Source: Onchocerca lupi
Taxonomy: Eukaryota > Nematoda > Chromadorea > Rhabditida > Onchocercidae
Direction: 5' to 3'
NCBI GenBank assembly: GCA_028564675.1
Contig: JAOVVO010000103.1
Span: 98,912-162,911 of the forward strand
Length of the DNA stretch: 64,000 bases
Below, in pieces: positions 52,633 to 64,000 of the stretch. Under the pieces are notes generated by a model that was given only the letters and a program-made list of their open reading frames with translations, had not been told where the DNA came from and searched no databases. Position 1 is the first letter of the stretch, and each line of letters begins with the position of its first letter. The translations under genes and the position numbers were made by a program.

Positions 52633-55600
52633 GTAAGTTATATGTTTTACTATGAATTCTTCCCTTTTTTCTTTTTTTTTTTTTTTTTTTTTTCAAAAAA
52701 AATGTTTATGAGATTTGAAGAATTAAATTTAAGCGGCGCTGTATGCTCTAAACAAATGCAATTACTATAATGTGGATATGGATAGCGAAACAAAAAAAAA
52801 AAAAAAAAGAAAAAAAAGTGAAACAGGGAAATCTTATAAATTTCGAAGTCTAATGTTTTTGCACATCAAATCCATTTGTTCCTATTTCTTTCCATTCGCA
52901 TTCTCATCAATTTTCACGCTCTTTACCGATATTTCGGCGAAATTTCCTCATTTTTTTGAATTTCCAAATAGAAAAATGAGTGCTATTATCTAGGTTCGTT
53001 TGAAATTAAAGCAAAATTTTATGAGAAATGTATTCAGTGGTACTGTTGTTTCATGAAATATTTCCAATGTAATGTGGCTGAGATGGTAAATCTAGTCAAT
53101 TCATTTCCTGAAAATCTGCACATTATAAATAGTTGTTGTTTTTTTTTTTTTTTTTTTTGCAAATAATATTTTATAAGATTGCAACATTATGACTCTTTTC
53201 TGCGTTTTCTAGAAAACGAAAAAAAAAAAATCAGTTTTTAACAGTTTTCGATGCTATTGAGGAAATTTATGGACTTGAGAATGGCGCAATTTTTCTTCCG
53301 AATTTTTCTTCGCTTTCTTTTTCCATCGTAACGATGCAATCTTATAAAATATGATTTGTTTTAGTAGAATATATGCACAGTATTTTTTTTATTTGCATAG
53401 AAATAGTTTAATGTAAATATTTAAATGAGAAGCATTCATTCATTTTTTCTTTCGATAATGCTGCAGAAATATCTTTTGCAAATATTTAGCAATATTGTTG
53501 ATTGATTGACTTGTACTCAAATTTGGAAAATTTGAATACAAAATGCATTAAAGTATTATTTCTCCTTGCCTTATCATATCATCAATTATCACAGTTTTTG
53601 AAGGATGAATGAAAGGATTTAAGGGTTTATATCGATATAAAGACTTTGGATGATTGAAATAAATTTCATCGAGAATTCTCATCAGCTAATAATCTTTTTT
53701 GTTGGTTCGAAGCTGCTTGATAATTTTGCTCATAATTTTTGCTCAATTCGTCTTCTCTTTTCTCCTCTCTTGTCTCCTTTTTTTTCCGCATCTTTTTGTT
53801 CTGTCAATTACTTACGACATTTTCTGATGCTAATAAGTTTATGAAAGTAAGTACAGTAAGTCTCGGGAATAATTTCACTAAAATGAAGCATTTGATAAGT
53901 TGAAAAGAAAAAAGAGTGAAAAACAATTCTGCAAGTAATCAGCGAGGGAGCTGATCTTGGCGAGTTGCGAAGGCATAACCTGGAATGAATTTACCGAAAG
54001 ATGCAGCTAATAACTCAAAGATCTTGCTATTCACATCTTTCTGATGAGCAAAAACTTTTGCTGCACTCAGTAAATACAACTGTTTGTGAATGTTTACATT
54101 CTTTTTCAGTGTTCTCTGAGACTATCACGCTTATTGTTTCGAATTACAACATTTCTTACTTCAGTAAATTATGATTATCTTGGAAACATTCACTCCAACT
54201 ATTGCAATGGAAAATCTTTCCTTAAATAATTCAATTTACACCTCTCCTTACAGATACTTTTTTTTGGAATGTGAAATAGAATCAGACCAGAAAAAAGAAA
54301 TGATCGTAAGTCGATTTCAAATTTTATCAATGAACAAATCAGAAATTTAGTTGATGGAGTTACGAATCCTAGAGAAGGTATGATTGTTCTATTCATTTGC
54401 TTATTAGTTAAAATATTCAATCATTATATTGATAGAAAAACGAAGGTAGGATTTTTTGAAGCATAAGTATTGTACAGAATATACTGTTATTTGATGTTTC
54501 ATAAAATATATACTAACCACATGAAGAGGAAGAAAAAATGGAAAGGTCAAGAAGGAAAAGGTCACCCTTCCCCTCCATGAATATGTGAATATGGAATTCA
54601 GTTACGCATTACTTAAACAAATATAATTTTAAACACATACAATTTTGCTCAGGCCTTTTCAATCAAATGCATAATCATTCATTAGACATATTTGAATTTA
54701 GGAATGAAATATAGAATATATATTAGACAGGTAGTTCTTTAATAATCTGCATTATCCCATTTTAGCTTACTAATCTATTTTTTAAATAAAAAAAATACCG
54801 AGGTAATTTCCATTTCTGGCATAACTTTGCAAACAATTTGCAGAAAGACCTTTTAACATCTCTAGAGCAAAAATTTCAAAATCCATCAATTATGCTTGTG
54901 GAATCAATTCTTTTCTGGAAGTAATTCCTCCGGGAATCTCATTGTCAGAATCAGAGTAAATCTCAACTTTCTTCCGCATCAGTCTATCAGTACGTAGCAA
55001 CAATGTAGAGTGATGAAAAATTAGTTATACTTGAAACCACAGGCTACCATAATCGAATATCATTCTGTCACTTAACAATCTATATTCCGCCTCGAAAAGC
55101 AAACTGCAAACAGCAATATTTAAATCATTTTAAATGAATGAGATGCACTAGGACTTCAGCATCGAAAAGTGCTTCTTTTTGACCGATTTCTTCGAAATCG
55201 TTAAAATCGCATGATTGTAAATATGTTGACATAAAGTTTGAATAAAATATTTGCAACTTTCTTCAAGCAAATTTCAACAATCATTTTTTCAGCTTTTCTT
55301 CCAGGAACATGAGGAATCATGATGATAAGCACCAAGTACATGAATTATTTGTCTTCCCATCAAAATTTAATTATTTCTTCATTATTTTCCTATCCCTTAC
55401 ACGTTATTTGTTTAATCCATTTTCATTGACAAGCTCCCGTATAGCTCGACTAAGATGAGAGTGCACAGAATCACACAATATGTAATTTTTTTTTTTTTTT
55501 TCTGGTGCCATTTCGAACATCCGTGGCAACTTTCTCTTTTTTTTTTTTTTTCGAATAATTTTTTCAATGGTCTTTTTTGAAGAGTAACTGCCTTACATTT

Positions 55601-58600
55601 AGACGAATTTTTCCAAGTTGTTTGATGAACTCAAGTTTTCCAACATTACAATTCATTTAATTTTTTATTATCTTCAGCAAAAATTGAATGAGTCACGTCA
55701 TCAATTTTATAACATAAAATATGCAATAGATCGATTGCTTTTTATCTAGTTTAATTGATCATTTTCATCTATAACTTTCAGGAAATTATATTTGTCATTT
55801 TCATTTAATTTACGCAGATACTTCGTTACCATCGATCGATCATTGTTAGTTTAATATTCTAGTTAGAAACTTTCTGGAAGTTCTCCTTTGAACAAACATA
55901 TAAAATTTGTAAATATGAGTAATCAGTAGATCTTATGTACCATTTTTGTATAAAAATTTTTGCTTCGTAAACAATTCAATGATCATCAAAAATGTGGGTA
56001 CCATAATTACCTGTAATTTTTTTGTTTACACTTTGCTAACTAATTTGGCTCAATTGATATCGCAAGTGTTAGTAAATATTATTTAGCAAATTATTATTTT
56101 ATGGAATATATCGCTTCATAGAAATGACATCATCATATAGAATGGCTATTACCTTCTAAAGGTGTCAAAGTGTGGAAGTTCATGATATTTAGAAATTATG
56201 AATTACGAAATTTTCAATCAAATTCAGCGAAACATCGACTATTAATCTCAATTTTTATCTTTCTAATTTTTGCTCATTTTATCTGTCAATTTCATGAATT
56301 CCTACTGTATCATTTCTAATTATTCAATGATTTCATTCATTTGTGTCATTTCCGTTAAGAATTCTTTTTACATATTGATGATGACATTGTGCTCTAAAAA
56401 GTAGAAAAAAAAGCAAAAGTATAGTCGTCTATTCTATTGCACATTTATTTTCCGGAAAGAGTTTTTACAAGGTTTAGAATGAGACCAATCTGGAAGTAAT
56501 ATTGCTATTTTCTAAGCCACATGATATAATGATGATTAGAAACTACCTTTTTTTCTTCAATTCATTCAAAAGCAATTTCTTTATTCGTTCGAATAAATTT
56601 CCCGTTATAGCCATAATCATCTTTTGTCGATTTCCATGCACTTATCAATGCTTGCAGGTTTTTTTTTCTTTTCTGCAGTCGAATAATTAAAAATTTTGAC
56701 ATATGAGATTTTGAATAGATTTGTCTGTGTAACAACTCTTGATTGTAATCTGATGCCACCTTTTTCTTCAAAAATTTTGACTTTATATTTCTAAAACTAG
56801 ATATTTGCTTTTTTTTCGATTGATATACAGAGCATTACTAGAAATTTTTAGAAAAGTTTTTTGTTGAATATATGCCTAATTTATGGCTTCAGAACTTTTC
56901 TGGTAATGAATTACTTCAGAATCTTTCATATCAGGCAAATCCTTCCAAACTTTTTCTTAAAAATCTTATAGAATTTTTAATAAGTTTCGGATATTCTAAA
57001 AGCATTGAATTGCTTTAGAAATGCTACCAAGCGTGAAATGAACAAAAAAATCCAACTTTTTTTTTTTCATTTTCATGAAGAAGTGACCAAACATTTATTT
57101 GTCTCATAATTCAATGGCCTAGTCAAGAAGTGTCTTAGTTAACTAAATTTTCTACTGCATTCAAATTTTTGGAAGAAATGTCTCAAATAAAATAAATGCT
57201 GATGTTGGAAATGACTTATTTATACAAGAATTGATTCCTATCCTTTTTTTTTTTCTTACAATTCTTATTTTAGAAAATTATACTGTTACTTCAGCCCACA
57301 TTAAATTTTAGCCTATGATATGTTGTTAAAAATGCATCAAACATTTCGCAAAAGTTATAAAGTTATTGTGCTCATTTCTTGCTAATGATTAGTAGTTATA
57401 AGTTACTTATTGCGAAGTTTAGGTTAATCAAATAATGATAATCTAATCTGAATGAGATTCTTGATAACCAATCATCAGCAAGGAACCGACTTACCGATAA
57501 AGGTCAATCCAAGAAGAAGTTACCTACTGACACTCATCTTTATGGCATCCGGAAATAAGTGTCGTTAGTATATTTATACTCGACACTTATTTCCGGATGT
57601 CGAGTATAAATATACTAATTAAGCATTATTAGCCCATAAAGGATATTGAACAAATACGTCCATATATCAGCGATATGCCTCTTCATGATTTGCTTCAAGC
57701 TATCTCCATGATATGATAAGGCATAATTACGTATCAGTGGACATTGAAGCAGCAATATCTCATCGGTATCACTTGCAAATTATCAAGTCAAAGTATCGAG
57801 CTTTGATATCAAACATATCACCGACAAATACACCGTACATTTATAGTACTCGATAATTTAACTGTAAATTTTTTTTTGCATGCTCTTCCGGATGAAATTC
57901 ATGGGTAAATATTCTCGAAAATCATATTAAACAACCTCAACAACTCGCAAGCTCGCAAATTAATTAAGTCCAGAAAAGAATTTTGATCTTATTTTTTTGC
58001 TAATTGGAGAAACTTATTTTTAATCGATCTTTTTATACGTCTGCACATGAATTTGAAATACGAATGAAAGTACGGGAAAAAAAAATTAACGTTAAAGAGA
58101 GTTCAGGGAGTTGAAAATTGTTTAGGAAGGTATCTGTATTTCAAATTCATATGAGAATTTAAATTTGAAAACCGAGGCATTGCCATTAGTAGTTTCTGTG
58201 CTATTCTTTTTGAGTTAACTGCAGCATTAATGTCCACATATATCATTGATTAATGAAATGTTAGGATTTCTTGCAAATTGGGACTTTTTCATAGAAATGG
58301 AGCCAATTTAAAATGTTCTCTTTTTTTTTCCAAATATTTTGAAATAAAAAAGAAAAAAAACTGCAAAAACTGTATCAGTTCTGTGGCTAAACATACTTCC
58401 AGTTCAGTGTTGATCAGAATCTTTAAGTGAAAAATAGGATCAGTTAAAGTGCGAAGATTCATTTCACATTTCTATATACTTCGATGTGCCTGCCATCAAA
58501 GGCATTTTCTATTTTTTGTTCCTATAGAAACACACAGGACAATCAGCCAAGATAGGCGTATAAGCCAAGTCCCATTTCACGACTTATCAATTCTTCAATA

Positions 58601-60847
58601 GCTGCAAGATGCAAAACCCTACGGATAGCTAGCAGAACCGGCAATAAATATATAATTTATAATGTCTGCATCAAAATTGTTTTTTTTTTCATTACAGTAC
58701 TTGAGTGAGTGTATCGATTTATAAATGTTTCTTTTTAACTGTTTGATAGAGAGAGATGAAAAATTGAGTTAGAAATAAATACTAAGCTAACGTTTTACAT
58801 ATATTTTCATTTTCGTCCAGAGCTTATTGATAATTTTTGAAATTTTTGAAGAAATCAAATTGATCATTTCTAAATTAAATGATACGGAATGGATAGGTTT
58901 AATAGGAATACTCTGAGAATGAAATATGAATATTTATTGGCTTATATTCTGTGCCACAATCTCTTGATATTTCGAAAATCACTAATATCATTTGGAATAT
59001 TCCCAAGAATATCTTATTTCTTGGGAACATTCGAGATTTAATGTCATTTAATCTCATTCAAAAAGCAATTTTGTAAAGTTATTAGAATTTAATTTTTTGC
59101 TGCCTAAATGTGCAATGAAAAATAAAGTCATAATTCATGCTAACAGTCATAAGAGGAAAAAGTCCCCAGATTCGAAAAAATTTTATACTGAGATCTGGCA
59201 TAAATGAATGAAGAATTTCATAACAATTAATGAATTTTGATTAATGACAACTTCTTCTTTACAAAATCTTGTGCATTAATTATTGTGTATTAGTTTAATA
59301 AGAATGATTAATGTTGTTAACATAACAGACAGCGTTTTATGGGATCCCTTATTTTATATTAAGCTTATTTTTTCAAATAAATCCATTTTTCAAATTTTAC
59401 ATCCATCTGTCTCATTAGTCACTTAACGATCTCAAGTCTCTTAACAATTTAACATTTTGTTTATTTTTCTGGTCATATCAATGTTTTACATTAATAAAAC
59501 AAGACTATAATAATTGATAAAAATAACTGCAACAGGTCTGAGCACCTGCTCATTTTTCCTTCAGCTGCAAGCTCGTAAAATCAGCTGAGCAGTAAAAGCG
59601 CTTGCTCTGTTGCAAATGATCGCTCAAAAACTTGATAACTTCAGATTAATGGAACATTCATATTCAATCACAAGAAAAATCTGCTGTTCTAACTGATCCC
59701 TCCTGCTAGAATTAGGTGATAAAATTAATCATGTTATACAGAAGAACAAATTTTTTGACTGTTCTCATTTCAATGATTGTTTTCATTGAGATGCATAAAT
59801 CATTATGAAATTGCAATTAATAAAAAAATTTGAATTAGAAAAAAAAAACATGAAATTTTCAAAAAGAAATGATAGGCTGAAAATATGCATATAGCTCGTA
59901 AAATAAATTTAATTTGAGACCAAAAGACGGAAAGGATTGCCTTCAGTAAATGCTTCTTTTTTTTTGCTGTTATGTCTCTTGACTAATCAATATGTAAATG
60001 AATTTTCAGAAAGATTCAAATATCGTAGCTTAAATTTCATTTTCGGTAATTTGTTCTCCATAATTTTCAATTCACTTGATTATTCCATGATATTTGATGC
60101 AATCAATTCATGTATTGGAAAGCATTCATTCAGCTTGGTTTTTTTTTTTTTTTCTTTTAATTGAAATAAATTTAAACATAAATATAACGATTCTCATCTA
60201 CTTCTTTCAATATATTGCGTAAAACTGTTAAATTTTTTCGTCCCCTCAAGATACACGATTTGAATATCATTTGCAAAACTTTTTGCTCATCCTTTCATCA
60301 TTTGATGCAGTATCGAATGCTGAGTTTCCCGAAAATGTATCATAATCATTAGTTCAATTTCGACATCACATTTTTGGTATCAATTTTTGGTATTTGGTAA
60401 ATGCCATCAGTTCTGCTCCGACTTTGAAAATAATGTTCTTTATTTCATAAAAAACCAAAATGAAACAAATTGAAGTTACAATTATGACAGAATAAAATTA
60501 CCACTTATCCTCGTTCATGGTATTTTAATTTTTATTTAATTGTACAGAATGTAAACATCTGTCTTTAAAGTTGTAATAGAATGCGATTTTCAAAAATTGT
60601 TATATGTACTTTTATTTGTTATGTGCATGTTGTATAAATGATAAACAACATTGCGATGAATTTCAACATTGTCGGATGGCAAGCATTATGAGAATTAATC
60701 GTTATAAAAGATGAATTGGGTTTTGAAGGAGTATTTAATTGAGTAATAATGTTATATGAATAATAAATAAATGTATTGATTAACAGCGTGCATAATATTT
60801 TGGCCTTGAGTTCCTCATTTAATCTCTCTTTAAGGTAAAATAAACGA
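52633..60847. other. Gene-poor interval, possibly upstream or intronic sequence
   Basis: About 8 kb of AT-rich DNA with many homopolymer runs and no exon I could support. It contains the interlocked inverted repeats at 57546-57618. If the exon at 52.6 kb belongs to the 60.8 kb gene, this is a long first intron; otherwise it is upstream regulatory DNA. Confidence 0.4.
57546..57618. repeat. Interlocked inverted repeats (A-B-A'-B')
   Basis: Arm A (57546-57564, CATCCGGAAATAAGTGTCG) has its exact reverse complement at 57581-57599. Arm B (57565-57583, TTAGTATATTTATACTCGA) has its exact reverse complement at 57600-57618. The pairs interleave rather than nest, so as single-stranded DNA or RNA they could form either of two 19-bp hairpins, or a pseudoknot-like fold. 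Confidence 0.95.
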
Positions 60848-61580
60848 ATGAATTCGGACGTGTCATCGTTCAGAGAAGGCTCCGATGTCGTCACCACAAC
60901 TTCATCTGCTGTACAAATCAAACGAATGCGTCATAAATGGACATCTGCATTTCGCGTAATGCAATCATTGCATCGCTTGAAGAATCCACCTCTTGGTGGG
61001 AAATCTGAGGTTTGTTTGTTTACCTGAAAGTGTTCGCGCAGGAATGAAACGATCATCAGTAGTCAATAAATACCATAGCAAATACGATATCTTGCTCTTA
61101 ACTCTTTCCTCTCTTCCGTTCCCCGTGATCACTCATTAAGCAATAGCTAATCATCCTGATCAATGTACTTTTCAACTTTCTAATACTTTCAGAGAATTTA
61201 TCCATAAAGATTGAGCAATAAAAACAAAAAAATCAAATAAATTCATTCTCTCTTGCTTTCTTGATTGCGGATTTCCTTGTCTAAAACGAACAATGGCATT
61301 TTTCGGGATACTTGCGATGACATCTAAGACAGATCAGTTACTAGTTGATCTGTCTTAGTTACTTACCTTGCCTAAGGATATGAGTGATCAGTTAATTCTG
61401 AATGTCACATTCGTTCCATTGAAATTCGTACAACTAAGTGAACGATCGTTGCTGCCAGCCATTAGAAGCAAAGATCTACCCAAAATGGTGAAATATTTCT
61501 TCTTTCCAGTAATTAATTCAATCTAACAACTTGTTTTCAGAAACACAACGATCACTCCAATGAATCGACACCTTCTGGAG
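60848..61580 (+). CDS. 5' exons of an unrecognised gene (continues or is incomplete)
   Basis: Not recognised. Exon 1 (60848-61009) starts at an ATG with an in-frame TAA four codons upstream and ends GAG before GTTTGT. It encodes an Ser/Thr-rich start, then a basic helix-like run (QIKRMRHKWTSAFRVMQSLH) and RLKNPPLGGKSE. Exon 3 (61541-61580) follows a TTGTTTTCAG acceptor and encodes KHNDHSNESTPSG with a phase 1 donor. A possible middle exon (61377-61487, phase 0 on both sides, 37 codons including QLILNVTFVPLKFVQLSERS) would be a frame-neutral cassette. Further exons were not found before the window ends. The basic run could bind calmodulin or membranes (speculation). Confidence 0.45.
61324..61358. 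repeat. 13-bp perfect hairpin
   Basis: CTAAGACAGATCA (61324-61336) and its exact reverse complement (61346-61358) are separated by nine bases. It lies in the intron just upstream of the possible cassette exon at 61377. Confidence 0.9.
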
Positions 61581-61748
61581 GTTTATTTTTTTTTTTTATT
61601 TGTAACAATTTTATTATAATTTAAATGCTGATCTGTTAAATGTATCCCTTAAAATACATGATTAGAGCAATAAATTATAGAGCAATGTATGTCTTAAAAA
61701 TTTCGAAAAAAAAAAGTCTTATGTACGCTTTATTCCTGGCATTATGGT

Positions 61749-61749
<1 letters not shown>

Positions 61750-61783
<34 letters not shown>
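61750..61783. repeat. Poly(A) tract of about 34
   Basis: Longest homopolymer in the window. It is a plausible slippage site in replication and sequencing, or the tail of an old retroposed sequence, but no target-site duplication or body was recognised. Confidence 0.9.
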
Positions 61784-61784
<1 letters not shown>

Positions 61785-62420
61785 AATTTCAACTGATAAC
61801 TCTGGAATGACTGATATGAGCAGGCAAACGTGGCATGGTTTCATCTTTCCATGTGATACCAGCAAAGTTGCTTGAGCGTTCGGAATAGTATTCTTTATCA
61901 AAATGATCAGAATAAAGAGGCTTATCAAAGAGAGTTTAAAAAGCTATGATTATGAAAAGGATGACTATAAAAATATGACTTCGTTTATCTCTTGTGGATT
62001 GATTTGAAATCATTCTAACAAATACTAAGCTATCCAAGCAAATGCAGATTTCCAGAATAATTACAGATTTTGCCCGATCCTCTTCTTATTGCTAATATGG
62101 TATATGCGCGACTATTCTCATCTTTTTGTTTTCATTGTTAATTCATTTTTTTTTTTTTGGTTTTTTTGTTTTTTTTTTTATAACCAGCTTAATCTGATAC
62201 TAAGCTTTTGAGAAAGTTGGAGAAAGTAATCCCTGAACTGCGTTAAGTAATTAACACAGCATGGAAACAAAATCTGTTCTATGATTTCATGGAGCATTTG
62301 TGGCGTAGAAAAGACAACAATGCTAACGCTTTGGTATTATGCTAAATATTGCTACAACAATTTTACTTATTAATAGCTAGACTCCATGCTTCGGACTAGC
62401 TGGAGCTGGTTATAAAATAA

Positions 62421-62530
62421 CACACCTTATCTATATAAAAACACACGCCTATTCAAATGCAACGTTGTTTCGAAATTTCAAATCATTTGGTGGAGAATTT
62501 CAAACGTTGTGTAAAAATAAACAATGGAGA
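62421..62530 (+). repeat. Dispersed repeat family, copy 4 (5' truncated)
   Basis: Lacks the GTGTGACAGG start but keeps TATCTATATAAAAACAC, ACGCCTATTCAAATGCAACG, TTTCGAAATTTCAAA, GGTGGAGAA and AACGTTGTGT in order. Confidence 0.75.
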
Positions 62531-62579
62531 ATGTAGACGTGGTCAATAAATTCAGTCCACACACTCTCACCTGTTACAA

Positions 62580-62690
62580 GTGTGACAGGTAAAAAAATTA
62601 GGTATATCTATATATAATAAACACGCGCCTATTCGAATGCAACGTTTTGTCGAGTGTAACAACGAACATTTACGCTTGTTTATACCGAGA
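62580..62690 (+). repeat. Dispersed repeat family, copy 5 (3' shortened)
   Basis: Starts GTGTGACAGGTAAAAAAATT, then GGTATATCTATATATAA, ACACGCGCCTATTCGAATGC and AACGTTTTGTCGA, then skips to the AACATTTACGCTT tail. It lies about 50 bp after copy 4 in the same orientation. Confidence 0.8.
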
Positions 62691-64000
62691 TATTTCTATA
62701 ATTATTCTAACAGCTGATTAAAGTACTCGAAAAAATGTTGTCTAATACAAAAATTTATATGATAAACAGTGATTTGGCTCACTGGAACCAAGATTGTTTA
62801 GCCAATAAATTTAGTGCGGAAGGTACAAGATGAATGGCAGTTTTGCATCGGGTATGAATGAGTGTCAACTTACACCAAGACAATGTGTTTTTAACTGAAG
62901 AGCTCTTGTTTAAAACTGATAAATAATTTAGCTAACATAATTTTTGAAGAAAGTGCAATTTTTTACCTAGATACGACTTAAGAAGCACGACTTACCGATA
63001 AGTTTTAGAATTTGTAGAATAATACTTGTATGATTTCATGAGTTGGAAGCTTTTGAAACAGTAAAATATGGAAATTTAATCCTCTTCTTTTCTTCTACTC
63101 AATGAGCGATTATTTGATTCTTAGGTTGCCTTATTTTATTCACTTCAGTTTGATTTCATTTTCTGTACATACGATAGATTTTAATATTTGAGAATTATTC
63201 AGTACAAAGAAAGGAAAATAAGTTATATATTCAGTGTTTAGTTTGAACTTTAGATTACTACACATCTTCGAGAATGAACTTGCTTTCCTCACAAAAATAT
63301 TTATATCTTGTTTACTTCTAACTCATTGTTAACCACAGCATCAACTGAACATATCGCGAAATAACCTTATGAACACCTTTGCATTTTCGCCGAATATTTC
63401 CAAGAATATTTCGCATCTTTTATAATTACCACTCTTGATATAATTATTTACAGATCAAAAATCATAGATTGGCAAGAGCATAGATCGAAAAGCATTAAGG
63501 ATAGATAGCTAGACTGAACAGCAAATTAATAAATTTTCATTAGATTTATCATTGAATCTAGTATTTCTGGATTTAAAGAAATAGAAACTGAAATTTCAGC
63601 ACTACAATCAACATCTAGAGTAGTCTGTCGTGATGATAAAATGATCTGCGCACTAATTTGCGGAATCCAGTAAAGCTACCTGAATTTCGGAAATTAATGC
63701 GTCAGACCACGGTGGAACCGATAAGAATTTCGGAAATTAGTATGCCAGATTACTTTATTTTTATGAAAGACTACTCTCAATGTCTCAGTGTAAACCTTTA
63801 GAATTTAAAACATCATTTAAATCTTTTCCGGGGCTCTCTATTGGATTTGGCCTGGAAATCAGCAACAGTATGAATTGAAACCCACTTTCTGCTAGTTTGG
63901 AAAAATTGAGAGCCCACATAATCTCCGAAATACATTTCTTTTGACTATTACCAAAAAAAAAAAAAAAAAAAAGTTTTTTTTTACTTTTTTCAAAAATATT

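Larger units (their letters stand above)
61581..64000. other. Downstream sequence with two repeat copies, no further exon found
   Basis: Probably intron or 3' flank of the gene starting at 60848. Candidate acceptors (for example TATTTACAG near 63454) are not followed by open coding-like sequence in phase 1. Contains repeat copies 4 and 5 and an imperfect direct repeat around AATTTCGGAAATTA (about 63683 and 63727). Confidence 0.4.

Noticed and set aside
1..64000. CRISPR arrays, integrases, phage or bacterial operons
   Set aside because: None seen. All supported genes have spliceosomal introns, so this is eukaryotic DNA throughout.

Overview
This window is genomic DNA of a nematode. It is AT-rich. 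Genes are split into many short exons with mostly GT-AG introns and TTTCAG-type acceptors. The Ras protein carries the nematode-type P-loop GDGGVGKS. Long introns and large AT-rich gaps suggest a parasitic clade (spirurid or filarial), but that is an inference. I saw no operons, phage, CRISPR arrays or convincing tRNA genes.

Layout. (1) Bases 1-866, minus: let-60/Ras, complete except for the last three residues of the CaaX box. (2) 3484-9091, minus: an unrecognised secreted, probably GPI-anchored glycoprotein, at least nine exons. (3) 13907-29301, minus: one very large gene of about 36 exons and 1,900 residues encoding an MLL5/SETD5/UpSET-type chromatin protein (C. elegans SET-9/SET-26), with an N-terminal GLSYQDHNYG motif, a PHD finger, a divergent SET domain, a post-SET region, an SREER helix, an AT-hook and a proline-rich tail. 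(4) 32257-36935, plus: NOL10/Enp2, a nucleolar WD-repeat protein, 14 exons, head to head with the SET gene. (5) 37926-41470, minus: an ankyrin-repeat protein, convergent with NOL10. (6) 42039-42297, plus: a possible two-exon gene for a 68-residue Cys-containing protein. (7) 42.3-60.8 kb: gene-poor, with homopolymer tracts, tandem duplications, a dispersed repeat and one isolated exon-like segment. (8) 60848-61580 and beyond, plus: the 5' exons of an unrecognised gene that runs out of the window.

The genes serve separate functions: Ras signalling, chromatin reading and ribosome biogenesis. The most notable observations are three introns whose reading frame only closes with a GC donor, a five-copy dispersed repeat with a strongly conserved core, an interlocked pair of inverted repeats near 57.6 kb, a short uORF whose stop overlaps the start of the secreted-protein gene, and the unrecognised secreted protein itself. 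I found no clear new multi-gene system. Exon boundaries were read by eye from splice signals and phase. Boundaries anchored on long open frames should be exact; others may be off by a base.
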